Position numbers and translations under genes: made by a program | Notes under the pieces: generated by a model | The model's input: only the letters and a program-made list of their open reading frames with translations | What the model was told of the DNA's origin: nothing | Databases searched by the model: none | Source: Streptomyces violaceorubidus | GTDB lineage: Bacteria; Actinomycetota; Actinomycetes; Streptomycetales; Streptomycetaceae | NCBI RefSeq assembly: GCF_000717995.1 | Contig: NZ_JODM01000005.1 | Location: forward strand, 248,001 to 312,000 | Direction: 5' to 3' | Length of the DNA stretch: 64,000 bases | In this document: in pieces, positions 9,016-17,735 of the stretch | Position numbering within the stretch: the stretch's first letter is position 1 | Layout of the letters: the number at the start of each line of letters is the position of its first letter

Positions 9016-9234
9016 TCAGCCGCAGCAGCCGCCCCCGCAGCAGCCCCCGCCACCGCCGCCGCCCGACGAGGGTGCCGGCGCCGAGGCCGAGCCGCCGACC
9101 GCGACCGTCGACAGCAGCTTCACCGTGTCGTCGTGGCCCGCCGGGCAGGCGGCCGGAGCCGAGGACTCGGCCATGGGACGGCTCAGTTCGAAGGTGTCGC
9201 CGCAGCTGCGGCAGCGGTACTCGTAGCGAGGCAT
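9016..9234 (-). CDS. FmdB-family zinc-ribbon protein
   Basis: The chosen ATG at 9234 gives 72 residues starting MPRYEYRCRSCG; a GTG two codons upstream is possible. The N-terminal half has CxxC and a later C...H cluster that form a small zinc ribbon. The rest is a Ser/Gly linker ending in GGGCCGGGCCG, a tail common in actinobacterial members. FmdB proteins are regulatory or chaperone-like; none of that is visible here beyond the family match. The gene stands alone between DedA and a coiled-coil protein. Confidence 0.9.
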   Translation of the reverse strand: MPRYEYRCRSCGDTFELSRPMAESSAPAACPAGHDDTVKLLSTVAVGGSASAPAPSSGGGGGGGCCGGGCCG

Positions 9235-9290
9235 GCGCACAGATTAACCGGCACGGCCCACCGACGGTCCCGGTCGGCCGGTCTCGCCCT

Positions 9291-10694
9291 TCAGTGACCG
9301 GCCCCGCGCTCCTCGCGGATCCGGGACACCACCTGGGCCACCGTCTGCCGGACCGCCTCGGTCTCCGTCAGGAAGTGCCAGTAGTCGGGGTGCCGGCCCT
9401 CCAGCGTGGTGATCGCCCGTTCCAGCCGGGCCACGGCGTCGTCCAGGGGACGGGCGTGACGGGGCTCGGGGGTGTTGCGCCCGGCCATGGCCAGGCGCTG
9501 GGCGTCGCGGATCGCGAAGCGGGTGCGCTCGATCTCCTGGTGCGGATCCTTCTGCACGGCGTTCAGCTGCCGCAGCCGGTCGCCCGCCGCCGAGACGGCC
9601 TCGTCCGTCGAGTTCAGCAGCGCTCGTACCGTCGACAGCAGGGCGGTGGCGTCGGGCCAGCGCTGGTCGTCGCGGGCGGTCTGCGCCTCGGCCAGTTTCC
9701 GCTCGGCCTGCCGGACCGATTCGGCGGCCTGCTCCGGCACGTGCTGGAGGTCCTGCCAGCAGGCGGCGGTGAAGCGCCGCCGCAGCTCGCTCAGCACCGG
9801 GTCGACCTGTTCCGTGCGGGTGGTCAGCGCCTGGGCGCGGGTGCGCAGGGAGACCAGGCGGTGGTCGATCTCGGCGGCGCGCTCGGGCAGCCGTTCCGCC
9901 TCGGCGCGGACCGCCTCGGCCTCGCGGGTGACCCGTTCGGCCCGCTCCAGGGTCTGGGGCACCCCGTGCTGTCCCGCGCCCTGGTTCAGCCGGGTCAGCT
10001 CCGGACCGAGGGCGGCGAGACGGGTGGCGAGGTCGTCCGCCCGCAGACCGGAGCCCCGCGCGGCGTCCAGGGCGTTGGAGGCGGCGAGCAGGGCCTGCCG
10101 GGCGCGCTCGACGGCGGGGGCCAGCCGGGCCAGCTGGGTCTCGGCCTTGCCGAGGAGGGGGCCGAGGCCCTCGGCGAAGCGGTCCAGCTCCTGCTTGACC
10201 CGGCCCAGCTCGGCCTTGGCGGCGGTCAGTTCGGTGCGGGCGTGGGAGGCGGCTGAGGCCTCCAGGTCGTCCCGGTCCAGGTCGTGGGCGTCGACGGCGT
10301 TGATGTACTGGTGGCTGGCCTCGTCGATGCGCCGGCCCAGGGCCTCGAAGTCGGAGACGGCGCGGCGGGCGGCGGGGGAGGAGTCGACGGCCGCGATCGT
10401 CTCTATGGAGATCCGCAGGTCCCGCTGCGCGGTGTCCAGCTCGTAGAAGGCGGCGGCCGCGTCGTCCTTCGCGCTCTGGGCCTCGGCCCGCTGGCTCTCG
10501 GCCCGCCCGCCGAACCAGCGCCGGGTGCCGCCCCCGGCGAACGCCGCGGGCAGCGCCAGCGCGGCGAGCAGGGGCAGGCCCATCAGGGTGAGCGCGTCAC
10601 GGACCGGGCCCCGCGGGTACCGGCGGGTGCGGTGCGGCAGGCGCTGGGCGCGCGCCACCATCGGCGAGTACGGCTGCGATGGTGTCGCCGTCAC
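9291..10694 (-). CDS. Membrane-anchored coiled-coil protein of unknown function
   Basis: The GTG at 10694 follows GGGAGAGGGAT and gives 467 residues. A basic N terminus precedes one strong membrane helix at about residues 36-55 (LMGLPLLAALALPAAFAGG). The remaining 400 residues are Ala/Glu/Arg/Leu-rich heptad sequence, predicted to be long helices or coiled coils with few breaks. I recognise no catalytic motif. The topology suggests a bitopic protein with a large helical soluble domain, which could be structural or envelope-associated. Function is unknown. Confidence 0.82.
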   Translation of the reverse strand: MTATPSQPYSPMVARAQRLPHRTRRYPRGPVRDALTLMGLPLLAALALPAAFAGGGTRRWFGGRAESQRAEAQSAKDDAAAAFYELDTAQRDLRISIETIAAVDSSPAARRAVSDFEALGRRIDEASHQYINAVDAHDLDRDDLEASAASHARTELTAAKAELGRVKQELDRFAEGLGPLLGKAETQLARLAPAVERARQALLAASNALDAARGSGLRADDLATRLAALGPELTRLNQGAGQHGVPQTLERAERVTREAEAVRAEAERLPERAAEIDHRLVSLRTRAQALTTRTEQVDPVLSELRRRFTAACWQDLQHVPEQAAESVRQAERKLAEAQTARDDQRWPDATALLSTVRALLNSTDEAVSAAGDRLRQLNAVQKDPHQEIERTRFAIRDAQRLAMAGRNTPEPRHARPLDDAVARLERAITTLEGRHPDYWHFLTETEAVRQTVAQVVSRIREERGAGH

Positions 10695-10765
10695 ATCCCT
10701 CTCCCGTGTCGTCCGTCCTGCCCGGGTTCATTCTCCCACCCGTCAGGGACGAACACACGGGCCGG

Positions 10766-11536
10766 TCAGTTCGCGGTTCGGACGGTGATTCTGCCGTCAC
10801 CGGACCGGGCGTCGACCACGTGCGCGCTGGTGTCGTCGGTGGGCACGGACACGTCGACCGAGCCGTCACCGGTGTCGGTGGACACCTTGTACGCGGCCCT
10901 GGGCAGCGAGATCGTCACGGAGCCGTCGCCGGAGCGGGACTCCACCCGGTCCGGGACGCCGCCGAGTTCCAGCCGCACCGAGCCGTCGCCGGTGTGCGCC
11001 CGCACCCGGCGGGAGGAGACCTCGGCACGTACGGAACCGTCGTCGGTACGCAGCTCCAGCGGCCCGGTGGAGTCGGTGACGTGCACGGAGCCGTCGCCGG
11101 TACGGATGTTCAGCGCGTCCTCGAACCCGCTCGCCCGCACGCTGCCGTCCCCGTCCTTCACCTTGACGGCGACGCCGCGCGGCACCTCGACGCGGTGCTT
11201 GGCCGCGCAGTCGGCGACCACGCCGGAGCAGTGCATCCGCAGCACCAGCCGGTCGCCGTCCATCTTCCAGGTCACCTCCGGATCCGAGCCGATCGCGACC
11301 GAGCCGGAGAACCACCGCGTGACCTCGATCTTCCCCAAGGCGTGGTCGTCCGAGGCGACGATCTCCAGGGCGGAGTCGTCGGAGTCGACGGTGAGCGTGC
11401 GGCCCTGGAGGGCGAACGACCGGTGCTCGGGCTCCTTGTCGTCGGACGCGGAGGCGCAGGCGCTCAGGCCCGCGACGAGGACGGCGACGGCAGCGACGGC
11501 GGTGAACGCGCGGACGGGAACGGTACGGGCGGGCAT
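10766..11536 (-). CDS. DUF4097-type beta-repeat lipoprotein
   Basis: This protein of 256 residues starts MPARTVPVRAFTAVAAVAV and has a signal peptide ending in the lipobox LSAC near residue 27, so it is probably a lipidated surface protein. The mature part repeats (T/S)GDGSV about every 20 residues, at least seven times, in the sequence of short beta strands typical of DUF4097/adhesin-like solenoids. Two cysteines, in RMHCSGVVADC, could form a disulfide. Function is unknown; an extracytoplasmic sensing or scaffolding role is only inference. Confidence 0.85.
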   Translation of the reverse strand: MPARTVPVRAFTAVAAVAVLVAGLSACASASDDKEPEHRSFALQGRTLTVDSDDSALEIVASDDHALGKIEVTRWFSGSVAIGSDPEVTWKMDGDRLVLRMHCSGVVADCAAKHRVEVPRGVAVKVKDGDGSVRASGFEDALNIRTGDGSVHVTDSTGPLELRTDDGSVRAEVSSRRVRAHTGDGSVRLELGGVPDRVESRSGDGSVTISLPRAAYKVSTDTGDGSVDVSVPTDDTSAHVVDARSGDGRITVRTAN

Positions 11537-11675
11537 GGCGGTCTCCCCCTGGAACGGACGACGAGGTGCCGCACCCGGGGCCGTCCGCGGTGGGCGGAGA
11601 CCTGCTCGATGAGGCTCTTCGACCGTACGGAGGACGGGACGGCGGCGGGATCCGGACCGCTACCGGATCGGGGGT

Positions 11676-11687
11676 GGGGTTAACCCC
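11676..11687. promoter_or_regulatory. Perfect palindrome GGGGTTAACCCC upstream of the lipoprotein gene
   Basis: This 12-bp perfect palindrome lies 140 bp upstream of the DUF4097 lipoprotein start and 75 bp before tRNA-Val. The central TTAA and flanking C/G runs could form an operator, but no regulator is adjacent and the site may be chance. Confidence 0.2.
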
Positions 11688-11761
11688 CGCCCGCGGGTCA
11701 GCACGGTGCGCACGCGTTTGCCGGGCGGCGCCCCGGGCCATGTAGGCTGTCGACTCGTCCT

Positions 11762-11836
<75 letters not shown>

Positions 11837-11856
11837 GGACCGGCGCCGTCGTCGGT

Positions 11857-11893
11857 GCGTGAGGCCCCCGGAGATCTTCCGGGGGCCTCACGC
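11857..11893. terminator. Long inverted repeat ending the tRNA and the convergent small gene
   Basis: The sequence GCGTGAGGCCCCCGGA is followed by a short GATC-containing loop and its complement, giving about 16 perfect pairs. It starts 21 bp after the tRNA and its right arm contains the last codons and stop of the minus-strand gene ending at 11888. It is well placed to act on both convergent transcripts. Confidence 0.75.
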
Positions 11894-12223
11894 GTGCGGC
11901 CCCTCATGGGCGCGCTTCAGCTCCGACCGGGCGCTCACCTGGTCCGGGCCGGTCATCTCCGCCCAGTAGCGATGGGTGCTGACGAACACGGCCAGCTCGC
12001 GCTCGCGCCGACGGAGCTTCTCGACCTCGGCCTGCTCGTCCGCCGACCAGCCGGGCGAGGCCGGGCGCTCGACCTTCCGCCAGCCGTTGTCGTCGCTGAA
12101 TCCGTCGAGCGGCTCGACAGACCAGGGAAGTCTCTTCAGCAGGGCCGACAGCTCGGCCCGGACCTGATGCAGTTCCTCCTGACCGGCGAGGAGATCACTG
12201 GGGAAATCATAGGTCGTAGCCAC
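11888..12223 (-). CDS. Small conserved-type hypothetical protein
   Basis: The GTG at 12223 gives 111 residues, mostly helical with a Lys/Arg/Glu-rich coiled-coil-like centre (ADEQAEVEKLRRRERELAVF) and tryptophans at conserved-looking positions. There is no signal peptide or membrane segment. A TATCAT element sits only a few bases upstream of the start, so the message may be leaderless. The 3' end lies inside the tRNA terminator stem. Its coding quality is good, but I do not recognise a function. Confidence 0.72.
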   Translation of the reverse strand: MATTYDFPSDLLAGQEELHQVRAELSALLKRLPWSVEPLDGFSDDNGWRKVERPASPGWSADEQAEVEKLRRRERELAVFVSTHRYWAEMTGPDQVSARSELKRAHEGPHA

Positions 12224-12544
12224 ACGCCAATGATACGCCTGTTCGATTTTGAGGCGAGCGTTCCCTTCCGTGGTTCACGCGAACGTGTGGCCCCCGCGGC
12301 CCGGCCCGGCTGTCAGTCCCCTGCCCTACGGTGAAAGACATGGACGGTGTGGACGAGTGGACCCGGCGGGCGGGAAGCGGGCGGTATCCGCACGTCCTTC
12401 CGGGCGCCGACCGCGCCGCCTCCGGTGCGGTCTGCCGAGGGGCCGGGCTCGGGCGGCTCGGGCAGGTCGATTTCGAGTATCCGCAGGGCCACCGGAGCAG
12501 GTCGAACGACTGGCGGGTGGACCCGGAGAGGGGAGACTGACGTC
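12224..12544. other. Intergenic region with no convincing gene
   Basis: This stretch separates a small leftward gene from rightward DUF2277. Short open frames exist on both strands but show no ribosome-binding site, no recognisable protein and codon use consistent with random GC-rich DNA. It probably holds the promoters of the two flanking genes. Confidence 0.5.
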
Positions 12545-12778
12545 ATGTGCCGCAGCATCAAGACCCTGCGTCCGCCCGTGCTGGCCGAGGAGGCCACCGA
12601 GGACGAGATCAGGGCCGCCGCCCTTCAGTACGTGCGCAAGGTCTCCGGATTCCGCGCGCCCGCCGCGCACAACCAGGAGGTCTTCGACGAGGCCGTCGAG
12701 GCCGTCGCCAAGGCCACGGCCGAGCTGCTCGCGGGCCTGGAGATACGCGGCGGCGCCGGAGCCCGCCGGGCCTCCTGA
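12545..12778 (+). CDS. DUF2277 family protein
   Basis: The ATG at 12545 follows GGAGAGGGGAGACTGACGTC and gives 77 residues starting MCRSIKTLRPP. The family signature is clear: MCR at the start, the EIRAAALQYVRKVSGF helix, and a second helix VFDEAVEAVAKATAELLAGL. DUF2277 proteins are short, cytosolic and of unknown function. The longer open frame upstream has no family similarity, so this start is preferred. Confidence 0.9.
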   Translation: MCRSIKTLRPPVLAEEATEDEIRAAALQYVRKVSGFRAPAAHNQEVFDEAVEAVAKATAELLAGLEIRGGAGARRAS

Positions 12779-13511
12779 CGCGGGGCACCGACCCTCCACC
12801 CGCCCCCGGCGTGCCGCCGGGGGCGGGCAGAACGCGCGCCTGCCCGGGCGGGACCGGCCGCGCCGGGTGCCGAGCTGCCCTCGCCCCGGCTGCCCGCCGC
12901 CTCCGCACGGGTCGCCGCCTCCGTCCCGGTGTCCCGCCGACCAGGCACCTTGCCGCTCGGCCGTCCGACCGCCGCCCACCGCCCTCCGCCGCCGGGAGGC
13001 TTCCGGCCCCAGGGCACACGGGAGGCCAGGCTCCAGCGCCGGTACGCGGCTCCGTCGCGACGGGACTCGGGGCGCTCCGAGCTCTCCGCGCCGGGGGAGG
13101 CCTTGCGCGGCTCGGAGGCTTCCGCCGCTGCGAGGCGCTTTCGCTGCATGAGGCTCCCGCCGCTACCGGGCTTGCGGCGCTACAAGGCTCCCTCGCCGTT
13201 CGGCGTCCGCCGCTGCAAGGCGCCCGCGCTTCGCGGCTTACGGAGCAAGAGGGCTTCCGCCGCTACGGGGCTTGTGGTGCGCGGAGGTTTCCGCCGCTGG
13301 ACCGCCCCGCGCCGCCACGACGCCCCGCCCCGCGCCGCCACGACGCCCCGCCCCGCGCCGCCACGACGCCCCGCGCCGCGCCGCCACGACGCCCCGCGCC
13401 GCCACGACGCCCCGCCCCGCGCCGCCACGACGCCCCGCGCCGCGCCGCCACGACGCCCCGCGCCGCGCCGCCACGACGCCCCGCGCCGCGCCGCCACGAC
13501 GCCCCGCGCCG
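12779..13511. other. 733-bp gene-free GC-rich region between convergent genes
   Basis: The region lies between the ends of DUF2277 and a DedA gene. The first half is Pro/Arg-codon-like random GC sequence; about 13080-13310 shows degenerate copies of GCTTCCGCCGCTACGGGGCTT-like motifs; the rest is the 23-bp tandem array listed separately. Open frames across it exist only because the repeats lack stops. Confidence 0.6.
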
Positions 13512-13520
13512 CTACGACGC
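13314..13520. repeat. 23-bp minisatellite, about ten copies
   Basis: The core GCCACGACGCCCCGC recurs at 13314, 13337, 13360, 13383, 13401, 13424, 13447, 13470 and 13493, with a variant GCTACGACGC at 13511. Spacing is 23 bp except two 18-bp units that lack five bases. The array runs up to and slightly into the 3' end of the DedA gene. The unit length is not a multiple of three, which argues against a coding role. Confidence 0.92.
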
Positions 13521-14150
13521 TTCCGTCGTCCGGGGCTGGCGGCGCATCAGGTACGCCGCCCCGGCGCCCGCGCCGAACAGCGCCACCAGGGACACGCCCG
13601 TAGCCAGCCAGCTCGCGCCCAGCCACTGGCCGCCGAAGTAGCCGAGGGCGACGCTGTACGCGGCCCAGGCCAGTCCCGCCAGCGCCGACCAGGGCAGGAA
13701 CTCGCGGATACGGCGATGCGCCGCGCCGGCGACGAGCGAGACGACCGAGCGGCCGGCCGGAGCGAAGCGGGCCAGGACGACGAGGGCGCCGCCGCCGCGG
13801 GCCAGGGCGCCGCCGAGACGTTCCTGCGCGGTGGTCAGCCGCCGGGAACGGGCGATCGCGCGGTCCAGCCGTGCCCCGCCGCGCCAGGCGAGGCGGTAGA
13901 CGGCCAGGTCACCGAGGACGGAGGCAGTCGCCGCGCAGAGCGTGAGGACGAGGATGTCGGGAACGTCCTGCGGAACCCGTCCGGCCGCCGCCGCTCCCGA
14001 ACCCGCGGCGGCCGCCGTCGCCGCCGTGATCACGAGGACCCCGCTGGGCAGCACCGGCAGGAAGATGTCGAGGAGCACCGAAACGGCCACCAGCGCATAG
14101 ATCCATGGGCTGCTGACCAGCGACCCGATGCTTCCCAGACCTTCGACCAC
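13512..14150 (-). CDS. DedA-family membrane protein (second copy)
   Basis: The GTG at 14150 follows GGGGAGTTGTG and gives 212 residues; a GTG one codon earlier is equally possible. The protein shows DedA traits: LLDIFLPVLPSGVLVITAA near the N terminus, a VLGDLAVYRLAWRGG loop, the FAPAGRSVVSLVAG segment in place of the usual GRFIPGVR motif, and four or more membrane helices. The C-terminal codons lie at the edge of the minisatellite, so the last residues may vary between strains. Confidence 0.87.
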   Translation of the reverse strand: MVEGLGSIGSLVSSPWIYALVAVSVLLDIFLPVLPSGVLVITAATAAAAGSGAAAAGRVPQDVPDILVLTLCAATASVLGDLAVYRLAWRGGARLDRAIARSRRLTTAQERLGGALARGGGALVVLARFAPAGRSVVSLVAGAAHRRIREFLPWSALAGLAWAAYSVALGYFGGQWLGASWLATGVSLVALFGAGAGAAYLMRRQPRTTEAS

Positions 14151-14394
14151 CACAACTCCCCGGTACTCCCCCGTGGGCCGGGCCTTGCCGCGAGACGCGG
14201 GGACGGCAGGAGCGGCCGATGACAGCCATACAGCGTACGCCGAGGGTGTGACAGAGGGTTCACAGGGGGCTTGTGTGATCGACGCAAGGCGTTCACACGC
14301 GCGACAGCGGTGCCGCCGCGTCCGGACGGGCACCGCTGTCGTGGCTGGCGGGGAAGAGCGAAACTCGGAGGCCCGGGCCCCCGTGGTGGTCCGG

Positions 14395-14856
14395 TCAGGC
14401 CGCGACCGGCGTCTGCCGCTCCGGGGCGGACTGCTCCTGCTCGGAGGTGCGCCGGGCGAGGAGCCGGTCCAGGCCGAAGGCGCCGGAACCGGTGAAGGCG
14501 AGCAGCAGGAAGGCCCAGCAGAACATGACGGAGGCCTCGCCGCCGTTCTCCATCGGCCACAGGGCGACCGGCTGGTGCACCTTGAAGTACGCGTAGGCCA
14601 TGGAGCCGGAGGAGATGACCGCCGCGGGCCGGGTGGCGAGGCCCAGCAGGACGAGTCCGCCGCCGACCAACTGGATCAGGGCCGCGTACCAGCCCGGCCA
14701 GGTGCCCGCGTCGATCGTGCCGCCCGATCCCGCGGCGCCGCCGAGGACTCCGAAGAGGGAGGCGGCGCCGTGGCAGGCGAAGAGCAGGCCGACGACCACG
14801 CGGAACAGACCGAGTACGTAGGGCTGGGCGTTGCCGCGGTTGAGGCGTCCGAGCAT
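14395..14856 (-). CDS. DoxX-family membrane protein
   Basis: The ATG at 14856 follows AAGGAGCAACCCCCC and gives 153 residues. The start MLGRLNRGNAQPYVLGLFRVVVGLLFACHG and the four predicted helices are typical of DoxX proteins, which work in the membrane with oxidoreductases in redox balance. The short Gln/Glu/Arg tail is variable. A TTAGG(N4)CCTAA inverted repeat lies 70 bp upstream and could be an operator. Confidence 0.92.
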   Translation of the reverse strand: MLGRLNRGNAQPYVLGLFRVVVGLLFACHGAASLFGVLGGAAGSGGTIDAGTWPGWYAALIQLVGGGLVLLGLATRPAAVISSGSMAYAYFKVHQPVALWPMENGGEASVMFCWAFLLLAFTGSGAFGLDRLLARRTSEQEQSAPERQTPVAA

Positions 14857-14926
14857 GGGGGGTTGCTCCTTCGGTCGGCCGGCCGGGGTGGGCCGGCGGG
14901 GGACGGAACCGAGTGGGCTGCCCACG

Positions 14927-14940
14927 TTAGGTGTGCCTAA
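14927..14940. promoter_or_regulatory. TTAGGTGTGCCTAA inverted repeat, iron-box-like
   Basis: The 5-bp arms TTAGG and CCTAA are perfect around a 4-bp centre. Read on the minus strand, TTAGGCACACCTAA matches most of the 3' part of the DtxR/IdeR box (TTAGGCTAACCTAA), but the outer 5' half-site is missing. It lies in the promoter region of the DoxX gene. Confidence 0.35.
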
Positions 14941-15102
14941 TGAGTGCTTGCAAGTTCAACATTCCGCCATAGCCTGACGTGCAGTCACCTGGCCGTCACC
15001 GCCGCCCGACCAGGTGGGAGCGCTCCCACATGCGCGGCGCGCCCCGCGAACGTGACTCAATTCATACCCCGCACCACCCTCGTCCCATGCCGGGGCACGC
15101 GG

Positions 15103-16776
15103 CTAGGCCAGCTCCCGCTCCGTGACCGTGCGCAGGACGATCGCCCCGTCCCGGCGCGCCCGGGCCTGTTCCAGGCGCAGCCGCGCCGTCCGCCCGCGCA
15201 GGGTCAGCGTCATGATCTGGTTGCCGAACCAGGGCCCGCCCGTCCTGCGCCAGCGCACCGCCGAAGGCGCGCAGCGTCCGTGCCGGGCGATGAGCCGCCC
15301 GAGGGCACGCGCAGGGGCGCTCCAGCCGAAGCGGAAGCCGAGGCGGATCGAGAGCGGCACGGAGTTGTGGACGGGGGAGCAGGTCAGCTGGGCCACCCGG
15401 GCGCCGGGCGCCCGCCCCGGCCACGACGGCTCGGCCACGTAGGCGTGGTGGACGTCGCCCGAGAGCACGCTCACCGTCGCGGGCGCCCCCGGCCCGGTAC
15501 CGGCCTCGGCGATCAGGTCGCCGAGGGCGCCGAAGGACGAGGGGAAGGCGGACCAGTGCTCCAGGTCGGCCCCGCGCCGTACCCGCTCCCCGAACCGCGC
15601 CCAGCGCGCGCCCCGTTCGCCGCCGCACATCGCGGCGTTCCACGCCTCCACGTCGTGCACCAGGTGGGGCAGCAGCCAGGGCAGGGAGGTGCCGATCAGC
15701 AGGTGGTCGTACGCGCCGCGGCCGTCGCCGCCCTCGCCCTGACCGTCGGCCGCGCTCCGCCCGTCAAGGATCTGTTCGCGCAGCCACGTGGCCTCGTCCG
15801 GGTCGAGCATCGAACGGCGGTCCTCCTCCAGGACGCGGGCCGCGCGGGAGTCGACCATCAGCAGCCGTATGCGTCCGAAGTCGCGCCGGTAGCTCCAGCG
15901 GACGGAGGCCGGATCGGCGTCGGCCCGGGCGGCGAACTCCCGCAGGGCCCCGGTGCCGTCGGATGCGTCCCGGACGGCCGTGTACAACGGGTCGGCGGCC
16001 AGTTCGTCCGGGGAGAGGTTGCCCAGCTGCTGGTACACCCAGTACGACATCAGCCCGCTCAGCAGCCGCTCCTGCCACCAGTCGGTGGCCCGCATGTCGG
16101 CGAGCCAGGCGGCGGAGGTGTTCCAGTCGTCGATGACGTCGTGGTCGTCGAAGATCATGCAACTGGGCACGGTGGACAGCAGCCAGCGCACCTCGGGGTC
16201 GAGCCAGGACTCGTAGTAGAGGTGGGTGTACTCCTCGTAGTCGGCGACTTGGTCTCCGGGCCCCGCCTCCACATCGCGCCGGCCGGCGATCCAGTGGCGC
16301 GTGTCGTCGGAGATCTCGTCGGCGTACACCTGGTCGCCGAGCAGCAGCAGCACGTCCGGGCGCGCGCCGTCGGGGTCGGCCGCGACACGGGCGGAGAGGG
16401 TGTCCAGCGCGTCCGGGCCCACCGGGTCCTTGCCGCCGGCCGGTGGCGCGGCCCAGCGGCAGGAGCCGAAGGCGACGCGCATGCCGTCGTCGCCGGTGGG
16501 CGTGGCGATCACCGAGGGCGGGAAGCGGGAGTCCGGCAGCGGCCACACGGGCGTGTCGTCGAGGAGCACCTCGTACTCCGTCGCCGTACCGGGGGTCAGG
16601 CCGCCGACCGGCACCAGGGCGTAGTGGTGGCCCGCGATCCGGAAGCTGCGGGCCGTCCCCCGGGCGCCGTCGGCGCAGCGCACCTCGGCCGTGCACGGGC
16701 CGTCCGTCTCGACCCAGACGGTGGCGCGGGAGCCGTCGGTGTACCTCAGCACTGGGCCCAGGCGCAGTTCCGCCAT
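15103..16776 (-). CDS. PhoD-like metallophosphatase
   Basis: The ATG at 16776 follows GGAGGAGAGGATCATC and gives 557 residues. An N-terminal fibronectin-like beta domain (LRLGPVLRYTDGSRATVWVE) precedes a calcineurin-type metallophosphatase domain with VAFGSCRW, LLLLGDQVYADE near residue 145, MIFDDHDVIDDWN near 215, and VLSGDVHHAYV in the last third. These are the metal ligands of the PhoD family. Unlike classical exported PhoD there is no Tat signal, so it is probably cytoplasmic. Substrates are likely phosphodiesters or phosphomonoesters. The gene has no clear operon partner. Confidence 0.93.
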   Translation of the reverse strand: MAELRLGPVLRYTDGSRATVWVETDGPCTAEVRCADGARGTARSFRIAGHHYALVPVGGLTPGTATEYEVLLDDTPVWPLPDSRFPPSVIATPTGDDGMRVAFGSCRWAAPPAGGKDPVGPDALDTLSARVAADPDGARPDVLLLLGDQVYADEISDDTRHWIAGRRDVEAGPGDQVADYEEYTHLYYESWLDPEVRWLLSTVPSCMIFDDHDVIDDWNTSAAWLADMRATDWWQERLLSGLMSYWVYQQLGNLSPDELAADPLYTAVRDASDGTGALREFAARADADPASVRWSYRRDFGRIRLLMVDSRAARVLEEDRRSMLDPDEATWLREQILDGRSAADGQGEGGDGRGAYDHLLIGTSLPWLLPHLVHDVEAWNAAMCGGERGARWARFGERVRRGADLEHWSAFPSSFGALGDLIAEAGTGPGAPATVSVLSGDVHHAYVAEPSWPGRAPGARVAQLTCSPVHNSVPLSIRLGFRFGWSAPARALGRLIARHGRCAPSAVRWRRTGGPWFGNQIMTLTLRGRTARLRLEQARARRDGAIVLRTVTERELA

Positions 16777-16864
16777 GATGATCCTCTCCTCCGTCGCCCC
16801 GTACGGTACGGGGCGACGGAGGCCGGTGGGGAGGGTCCGCGCCGACCCGGCGGCGGGCGGGAGG

Positions 16865-17509
16865 TCAGCAGCTCGCGAGGTATCCCTGGAGGGCGGACTT
16901 CTCCGCGGAGTCGACCGAGAGGTCGTAGTAGTACTTCACCTGCACCCAGGCGCGCACGTACGTGCAGCGGTAGGCGGTGCGCGAGGGCATCCAGGTGGCC
17001 GGGTCCTGGTCGCCCTTGGCCTGGTTGACGTTGTCGGTGACCGCGAGGAGCTGGGGCCGGGTCAGGTCGTTGGCGAAGGACTGCCGCCGCGAGGTGGTCC
17101 AGGAGTCGGCGCCGGAGTCCCAGGCCTCGGCGAGCGGCACGAGGTGGTCGATGTCGACGTCGGAGGCGGCGGACCAGGTGGCGCCGTCGTAGGGGGAGTA
17201 CCAGCTCCCGCTGGTGGCGGCGCAGGAGGAGTCGGTGACGACGTTCGTGCCGTCGCGCTTGAGGATGGTCTCGCGGGTGTTGCAGGTGCCCGACTGCGTG
17301 ATCCAGTGCGGGAAGAGGTCCCGGTCGTAGCCGGTGCGGTCCTCGGTGGCCACCGTGAGGGAGGCGAGGTAGGTGCGGGCGGTGGCCGCGCTGACCGGGG
17401 TGGGGAGGGCGGCGGAGGCGGCCGGGCCGTTGAGGAGCCCGGCGGAGGCTATGAGCCCGGTGAACGCGGCGAGGAAACCCAGTCGTCGACGCGCGTAGAA
17501 CTTCGGCAT
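16865..17509 (-). CDS. Secreted HNH/DUF1524-family nuclease
   Basis: The ATG at 17509 follows AAAGGGAGTTCGC and gives 214 residues. A Sec signal peptide covers about residues 1-34 and ends ASA. The mature enzyme has the DIDHLVPLAEAWDSGA motif with the catalytic histidine, and a later NVNQAKGDQDPATW motif that supplies the second metal site. Four cysteines suggest disulfides. This family is found as small secreted DNases in Streptomyces. It is probably extracellular and scavenges nucleic acid. Confidence 0.92.
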   Translation of the reverse strand: MPKFYARRRLGFLAAFTGLIASAGLLNGPAASAALPTPVSAATARTYLASLTVATEDRTGYDRDLFPHWITQSGTCNTRETILKRDGTNVVTDSSCAATSGSWYSPYDGATWSAASDVDIDHLVPLAEAWDSGADSWTTSRRQSFANDLTRPQLLAVTDNVNQAKGDQDPATWMPSRTAYRCTYVRAWVQVKYYYDLSVDSAEKSALQGYLASC

Positions 17510-17735
17510 GCGAACTCCCTTTGAGTGTGGGGGCGTTGGGACGCGGGCAGGGGAATGCTCGCGACGCCGCATGGCGCACAGGTGTGCGGCCGGTAAGAAG
17601 TTAGTGACGTGTGCATGGCACGTCTAGAAGCGTGACGGGACTCGTGACGAGAGGGGCGGCGTGCGCCGGGGCGGAGCCGCGGCGGGACCTTCGGCCCTCG
17701 GTGCCGCCCGGGGGGTCGCGTACTATGGACGGCGC

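Noticed and set aside
12331..12540. Possible 69-residue protein upstream of DUF2277
   Set aside because: It has no ribosome-binding site, no recognisable family and codon use like noncoding GC-rich DNA.
13314..13520. CRISPR array
   Set aside because: Units are contiguous with no unique spacers and no cas genes are near.
13180..13626. Arg/Gly-rich proteins encoded across the 23-bp repeats
   Set aside because: Open frames arise because the repeat lacks stops; unit length is not divisible by three.
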